DNA from: Nakamurella leprariae
GTDB taxonomy: Bacteria > Actinomycetota > Actinomycetes > Mycobacteriales > Nakamurellaceae
Assembly: GCF_016918035.1 (NCBI RefSeq)
Contig: NZ_JAERWK010000008.1
Coordinates: 248,001 to 312,000, forward strand
Reading direction: 5' to 3'
DNA length: 64,000 nt
The notes beneath the pieces were generated by a model. The model saw only the letters and a list, made by a program, of their open reading frames with translations, ran no database searches and had not been told where the DNA came from. Position 1 is the stretch's first letter, and every line of letters begins with the position of its first letter. Made by a program: the position numbers and the translations under genes. Shown here piece by piece: positions 60,218-64,000 of the stretch.

Positions 60218-62413
60218 GTGTCGAACATTGGGCCCGTCGCTCGGGCACCCCGCCGTCTCGCGCTCGTCGCTCCCCGGCTGCGCCGTGCGCTGACCCGCTC
60301 GGCCGCGGCGCTGGCCGTGACCGCGACCGTGTCTGCGTCCGTGGCGATCGGGCTGAGCGCACCGGCCGCCGCCGCCCCCGATGCGCTGGCCCGGGCCGCG
60401 GCCGCGCCCTCCTGCACGGTGCAGCAGAGCGGCGCCGCCGAACCGCGGAAGTCCTCCGGCCGGGACGCCGTCCGCACCACCATCGGCGTGGCCAAGACCA
60501 TGGGCGTGCCCCGGCACGGCCAGATCGTGGCCGTCATGGTCATGTTCCAGGAGTCGTCCATCCGGAACCTGGCCAACGACGGCACCAGCACGCAGAACAC
60601 GTCGTGGTCCGCGCCCGGGCGCGACTACTGGCTGGCGGTGACCAAGCTGTCGCTGAAGTACCCGCACGACCTGTTCGGGCTGCGCGACGGGGCCAAGGAC
60701 ACCGACTCGATCGGCCTCTACCAGCAACGGCCGTCCTCCGGCTGGGGCAACTACGGGCAGAGCACCGGCATCACCGACCCCGAGGGCGTGGTGCAGCGAC
60801 TGCTCGACCCGCGGTGGGAGGCCATGGCCTTCTTCGGCGGCGACCGCAGCGCAGCCCCGACCTCCGGCCTGCTCGACGTCCGCGGCTGGCAGGACATGGC
60901 ACCCACCTACGCGGCGAACGCGGTGCAGCGCAGCAACTATCCCGAGTACTACGCCAAGTGGGAGGCGCAGGCCACCGCCTACGTCGACCAGAACCAGGAC
61001 GCCCCGGCCATCGACCTGCCGTGGACGCCGGGCGGCGGCGCCAACGCCCTGGGGTGCACCAGCGTGCCGTCCGACCCCGGCCTCGGCGAGGCCGGCCGCA
61101 ACCCCTCCGGCTCGCTGGACGGCATCCGCGTCGACGGTGGTCGGCTGACGCTGTCCGGGTGGGCGTTCGACCCGGACGCCGCCAACGGCACGGTCGAGAT
61201 CCACGTCTACGACGCCGGTCCGGACGGCACCCGCGGCACCTCGGGCGGTCTGGCCAACCGCGAACGGCTCGACGTGAACCGCGCCTTCAACATCGGTGGA
61301 CGGTTCGGCTTCCAGATGGACACCACCTGGACCGGCGCCGGCCGACACACCGTCTGCGCGTACGCGATCAACATCGGCCGTGGCACCACCAACCCGCTGC
61401 TGGGCTGCCGCACCCTCGACCTGGTCCCGGTCGGCGCGCTGGACGGGGTGGCCGCCACCGCCGGTGGACGCATCGACGTCTCCGGCTGGGCGGCGGACCC
61501 GGCAGCGAACGGTGGCCGCACCGAGGTCCACGTCTACGTCACCGGCCCGGCCGGCACCCGCGGCACCAGCGGCGTCTTCACCGGCCACGCCCGTCCGGAC
61601 GTGCGGGCGGTGGTCCCGTTCGCGAACGCCGACCAGGGCTTCGCCACCACGGTCAGCGCCGCCGGCCTGGGTGACAACACGGTCTGTGCCTTCGCGATCA
61701 ACGCCCGGTCCGGGTCGGTCAACCCGCTGCTCGGTTGCCGGACGGTCACAGTCCGCCCGGACGCGCCGGTCGGCGTGGTCGACGGCGTCCGGGTGTCCGG
61801 CAGCACCGCCCAGGTCGACGGCTGGGCCTACGACCCGAACGCCTCCGGGTCGGTCATCCCGGTGCACATCTACGTCCAGTCGGCCACCCGGACCGTCGGA
61901 TACGGCTTCCTGGCCGATCGATCCCGGCCGGACGTGAACCGGGCGCTCGCGATCTCGGGCAACCATGGCATCACCGCCCAGGTCCAGCTCGACCCCGGTG
62001 ACAACACGGTCTGCGCGTTCGCCATCGGCTTCGCGCCGGACAACAACACGCTGGTGGCCTGCCGGACCGTGCGGTCGGCGGCCCAGGCCCGGCTGCTGAT
62101 GGTCGAACCGGAGCAGGACGCGGCCGCCGAGCCGACGCCGGACGCACCGCAGCCGTCGACCGTGACCACCACCAGCCCGACCCCGGCCGCGGCGACGGGC
62201 ACCCCGGCGCCGACCACGCCGAGCCCGGCCCCAGTCAGCAACACCCCGGTCACCAGCAGCCCGAGCACCAGCACGCTGACCACCGGCACCTCGACCACCG
62301 GCACCTCGACCACCAAGGCGGCATCGAGCGCCGCGACCACGACCGGCAGCGCCCCGGTCAGCGGTCCGGCGGCCGCCACCACCGGGTCCACGCCGACCAC
62401 CCGCACGTGGTGA
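60218..62413 (+). CDS. Secreted lysozyme-like protein with three ~100-residue repeats
   Basis: 731 residues. Signal peptide (residues 1 to about 53, ending PAAAAP), then an actinobacterial lysozyme-like domain (about 80-260) with VAVMVMFQESSIRNLANDGT and SIGLYQQRPSSGWGNYGQST, a possible murein hydrolase. Three tandem repeats follow (about 298-401, 406-511 and 519-619), each containing a GW-A-DP motif and ending with CAYAINxGxGxxNPLLGCRT or similar. A Thr/Pro/Ser-rich tail (640-731) probably spans or attaches to the wall. Start GTG 60218. Confidence 0.85.
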   Translation: MSNIGPVARAPRRLALVAPRLRRALTRSAAALAVTATVSASVAIGLSAPAAAAPDALARAAAAPSCTVQQSGAAEPRKSSGRDAVRTTIGVAKTMGVPRHGQIVAVMVMFQESSIRNLANDGTSTQNTSWSAPGRDYWLAVTKLSLKYPHDLFGLRDGAKDTDSIGLYQQRPSSGWGNYGQSTGITDPEGVVQRLLDPRWEAMAFFGGDRSAAPTSGLLDVRGWQDMAPTYAANAVQRSNYPEYYAKWEAQATAYVDQNQDAPAIDLPWTPGGGANALGCTSVPSDPGLGEAGRNPSGSLDGIRVDGGRLTLSGWAFDPDAANGTVEIHVYDAGPDGTRGTSGGLANRERLDVNRAFNIGGRFGFQMDTTWTGAGRHTVCAYAINIGRGTTNPLLGCRTLDLVPVGALDGVAATAGGRIDVSGWAADPAANGGRTEVHVYVTGPAGTRGTSGVFTGHARPDVRAVVPFANADQGFATTVSAAGLGDNTVCAFAINARSGSVNPLLGCRTVTVRPDAPVGVVDGVRVSGSTAQVDGWAYDPNASGSVIPVHIYVQSATRTVGYGFLADRSRPDVNRALAISGNHGITAQVQLDPGDNTVCAFAIGFAPDNNTLVACRTVRSAAQARLLMVEPEQDAAAEPTPDAPQPSTVTTTSPTPAAATGTPAPTTPSPAPVSNTPVTSSPSTSTLTTGTSTTGTSTTKAASSAATTTGSAPVSGPAAATTGSTPTTRTW

Positions 62414-62625
62414 CCCGGGTGACGGTCACCGAACGGGAGTGCATGGCCGACGCCTGGGGCGAGATCCCGGACGTCCTCGGCGGACGCTGGGCGGCATCGA
62501 GGGGGCGACCCGTCCGCTCCCCGATCCCCCGGCGCCGGGGCGGTCTGGCCCACGTGCTGGTCGAGCCGCCGCCCACCGACCTGCTGGGCGCGGTCGGACC
62601 AGCCGTCTGCTGCGGCGCGGGCTGA
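62410..62625 (+). CDS. Short hypothetical protein coupled to the repeat protein
   Basis: 71 residues. Its GTG (62410) overlaps the stop of the repeat protein (GTGA), which favours coupling. Third codon bases are almost all G or C. Sequence includes DAWGEIPDVLGGRWAASRGR, a basic middle and a C-terminal CCGAG. No signal, no known family. It could instead be an accidental frame. Confidence 0.4.
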   Translation: MTRVTVTERECMADAWGEIPDVLGGRWAASRGRPVRSPIPRRRGGLAHVLVEPPPTDLLGAVGPAVCCGAG

Positions 62626-62649
62626 CCACCCCGGCGGTCTCCGGCTCGG

Positions 62650-63267
62650 TCAGCGCGGCTGGATGGCGCGCCCGGCCGGCCGGACCGGTGGGTCCACCCG
62701 ACCGGTGAAGACCACGACGGCCGCACCGATCATCACCAGGCCGGCGGCCAGCGTCAGCCAGGGGCCCACCGCGGCACCGGCCTCGCCCGGGTCGAACACG
62801 CCGGCGTCGCCCGGCGCGATCCCACGCCATCCGCCCCAGCCGGCCCCCATCACGCCGCAGAGCACCAGCAGCGCCGCGGGGATGCGCAACGGTCGGGCGG
62901 TGCCGCCGGTGCCCGGCGGCCGCACCCGGGCGACCGCCAGCCCCAGCGCGGCGAGGATCCCGATGGCGCCGAACAGCACGCCGATCATCCCCGGCCGGTA
63001 CGAGCCGGCCCCGGCCAACGCGTCGTTGAGGTTGGAGCCGGCCAGCTGACTGTCGCCGCTGATGCCACCCCAGCCGGACAGCACGGCGCGGCCGCCGTCC
63101 ACGGTCGGCGCGGAGATCCACGGCAGGAACGACGCGATCACCGTGGCCAGCGCGCCCACCGCGGCGACGCCGGCGACGGCCCGGCGGCGGGCCGTCCAGG
63201 CGGCGATCGACGCACGCGACGGTGCCGCGGCAGCGGACTTGGCGGACCTGACCAACGGAACCAGCAC
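62650..63267 (-). CDS. Hypothetical four-helix membrane protein
   Basis: About 205 residues if it begins at GTG 63267. Four hydrophobic segments (AVAGVAAVGALATVIASFLP, IGVLFGAIGILAALGLAVA, IPAALLVLCGVMGAGWGGW, LTLAAGLVMIGAAVVVFTG) with a Gly/Asn-rich extracytoplasmic loop (SGWGGISGDSQLAGSNLND). The start is uncertain; TTG 63255 is possible. TAGGGT (63323-63328) is a candidate -10 hexamer. Divergent from the last gene. Function unknown. Confidence 0.65.
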   Translation of the reverse strand: MLVPLVRSAKSAAAAPSRASIAAWTARRRAVAGVAAVGALATVIASFLPWISAPTVDGGRAVLSGWGGISGDSQLAGSNLNDALAGAGSYRPGMIGVLFGAIGILAALGLAVARVRPPGTGGTARPLRIPAALLVLCGVMGAGWGGWRGIAPGDAGVFDPGEAGAAVGPWLTLAAGLVMIGAAVVVFTGRVDPPVRPAGRAIQPR

Positions 63268-63418
63268 CCCCGGGACGGTCGACGCGACGAGTGCCGGGAG
63301 AGGAACCCGGCCGGCGCGGCCGACCCTACCGACGGCCGGTGGGCACGAGCTGTGCCCGCGCGCCGGCGACCCTGGGCCCGGTGGGACGCCGACGGCCCGG
63401 TGCCTACCATCGACGCCC

Positions 63419-64000
63419 GTGACCAGCGAGCCGACTCCGACCGAGCCCACGGCGACCGAACCCACGGCGACCGAACCCACGGCGACCGAACCCACGGCAC
63501 CGGTGGCCACCGGCGCCGTCGTCATCCTCGACCACGACCTGCTCACCGCCGGCGACCTGGAGATGCAGGCGTACGCCCGGCACCTGGCCGACGGCCTCCC
63601 GGTGGACGTCCAGGTGCACGTGGTGGGCGGCATGCGCGGCGTGCTGGAGTCCCGCCGCGAGCTGATGCCCGCGCAGGTGGACCTGGCGGCGGCCCAGTCC
63701 GGCCGGGCCGTCGTCGATGCGCTGGCTGCTACGGCCGGGGTGCCCGAGGACCGTCGTCCCGCGGCGCGGGCGAGCGCGCTCCGCGACCTGGCCGCGTCGT
63801 CGTTCGTCCTCGATCGGGCCGACGGCCTGGACGAAGTGCTCGCCGCGGTCGGCGACGCCCCCGTGCTGCTGGTGATCGACTCCGCCGAGCGAGGACCGGT
63901 CGCGGAGGTGCTCGGCGCCCTCCGGCTCACCGGTCGCATCGAGCTGGTCGCCGGGCACCGGCCCACCCCGAGCGACCTGGTGATCGCCGCGGCCTGGACC
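63419..64000 (+). CDS. Hypothetical protein with EPTAT repeats, cut by the right edge
   Basis: Open to the right edge without a stop, 194 codons from GTG 63419. The GTG lies eight bases after TACCAT (63405-63410). After VTSEPTPTEPTAT and further EPTAT copies (a 15-bp repeat), a mixed alpha/beta domain starts (VATGAVVILDHDLLTAGDLE, VHVVGGMRGVLESRRELMPA, VLLVIDSAERGPVAEVLGAL). That pattern suggests a Rossmann-like or PIN/NYN-like fold, not assignable. 3' end and function unknown. Confidence 0.7.
   Translation, partial: MTSEPTPTEPTATEPTATEPTATEPTAPVATGAVVILDHDLLTAGDLEMQAYARHLADGLPVDVQVHVVGGMRGVLESRRELMPAQVDLAAAQSGRAVVDALAATAGVPEDRRPAARASALRDLAASSFVLDRADGLDEVLAAVGDAPVLLVIDSAERGPVAEVLGALRLTGRIELVAGHRPTPSDLVIAAAWT
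63443..63499. repeat. 15-bp tandem repeat (EPTAT coding)
   Basis: GAACCCACGGCGACC repeated three times (first copy with GAG for GAA; 63443-63457, 63458-63472, 63473-63487) plus a partial fourth. In frame with the gene, it codes for repeats of Glu-Pro-Thr-Ala-Thr. Copy number could vary between strains. Confidence 0.9.

Overview
This is a very GC-rich actinobacterial chromosome segment. Gene content and order over the first ~45 kb closely follow the Rv2173-Rv2235 region of mycobacteria (isoprenyl synthase, Rv2175c-like, pknL, aroG, acyltransferase, pimB, NlpC/P60, dnaQ/GIY-YIG nuclease, trpD, ctaE-qcrCAB, ctaC/ctaF, asnB, adoK, erpA, glnA2, Rv2224c-like peptidase, RNase H/phosphatase, Nif3, ptpA, SURF1). 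The extra ISL3-type element, the DUF222/HNH protein and the triple-repeat secreted protein suggest a non-mycobacterial relative, perhaps of the Nakamurella type. That placement is inference from memory of gene order, not a database result.

Layout. 0-12 kb: isoprenoid synthesis, a PASTA Ser/Thr kinase with its DNA-binding neighbour, the shikimate entry enzyme, RNA processing, phospholipid and PIM synthesis, a sugar kinase, and a cell-wall hydrolase under a c-di-AMP (ydaO-type) riboswitch. 12-15 kb: a DNA-damage module in which a Cys-rich protein and an exonuclease/GIY-YIG nuclease diverge from two mirror-image promoters that fit the PafBC (RecA-independent) motif and lie in a perfect 20-bp inverted repeat. 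15-26 kb: trpD with a receiver-like gene, then the respiratory cluster ctaE-qcrCAB and ctaC-ctaF flanking an Fe-siderophore type ABC importer with a DtxR/IdeR-like box. 26-41 kb: AsnB amidotransferase, HAD phosphatase, adenosine kinase, ErpA, GlnA2, a secreted peptidase, a tandem CaiB/BaiF CoA-transferase with a palindromic operator, and an RNB ribonuclease. 41-52 kb: rnpB (RNase P RNA), enoyl-CoA hydratase, RNase H/phosphatase operon, PtpA, SURF1, a GH76-like protein, peptide deformylase, and an XRE regulator facing a SnoaL-like gene across a perfect operator.

52-59 kb is the accessory part: a DUF222/HNH protein, a complete ISL3-family insertion sequence with an 8-bp target duplication, a visibly AT-richer stretch holding a three-helix membrane protein of unknown function, a frameshifted ORF, and a serine recombinase whose N-terminus has lost its catalytic serine by frameshift. 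59-64 kb returns to high GC: lipoate-protein ligase, a large secreted protein with three ~100-residue repeats, and unknown membrane or hypothetical genes, the last cut by the right edge.

Many genes start 5-8 bases after a TAnnnT -10 hexamer with no Shine-Dalgarno sequence, so leaderless transcription appears common. Many others are joined by ATGA, GTGA or TGATG overlaps that indicate translational coupling. I did not find a CRISPR array, a tRNA, or a clear multi-gene defence system.
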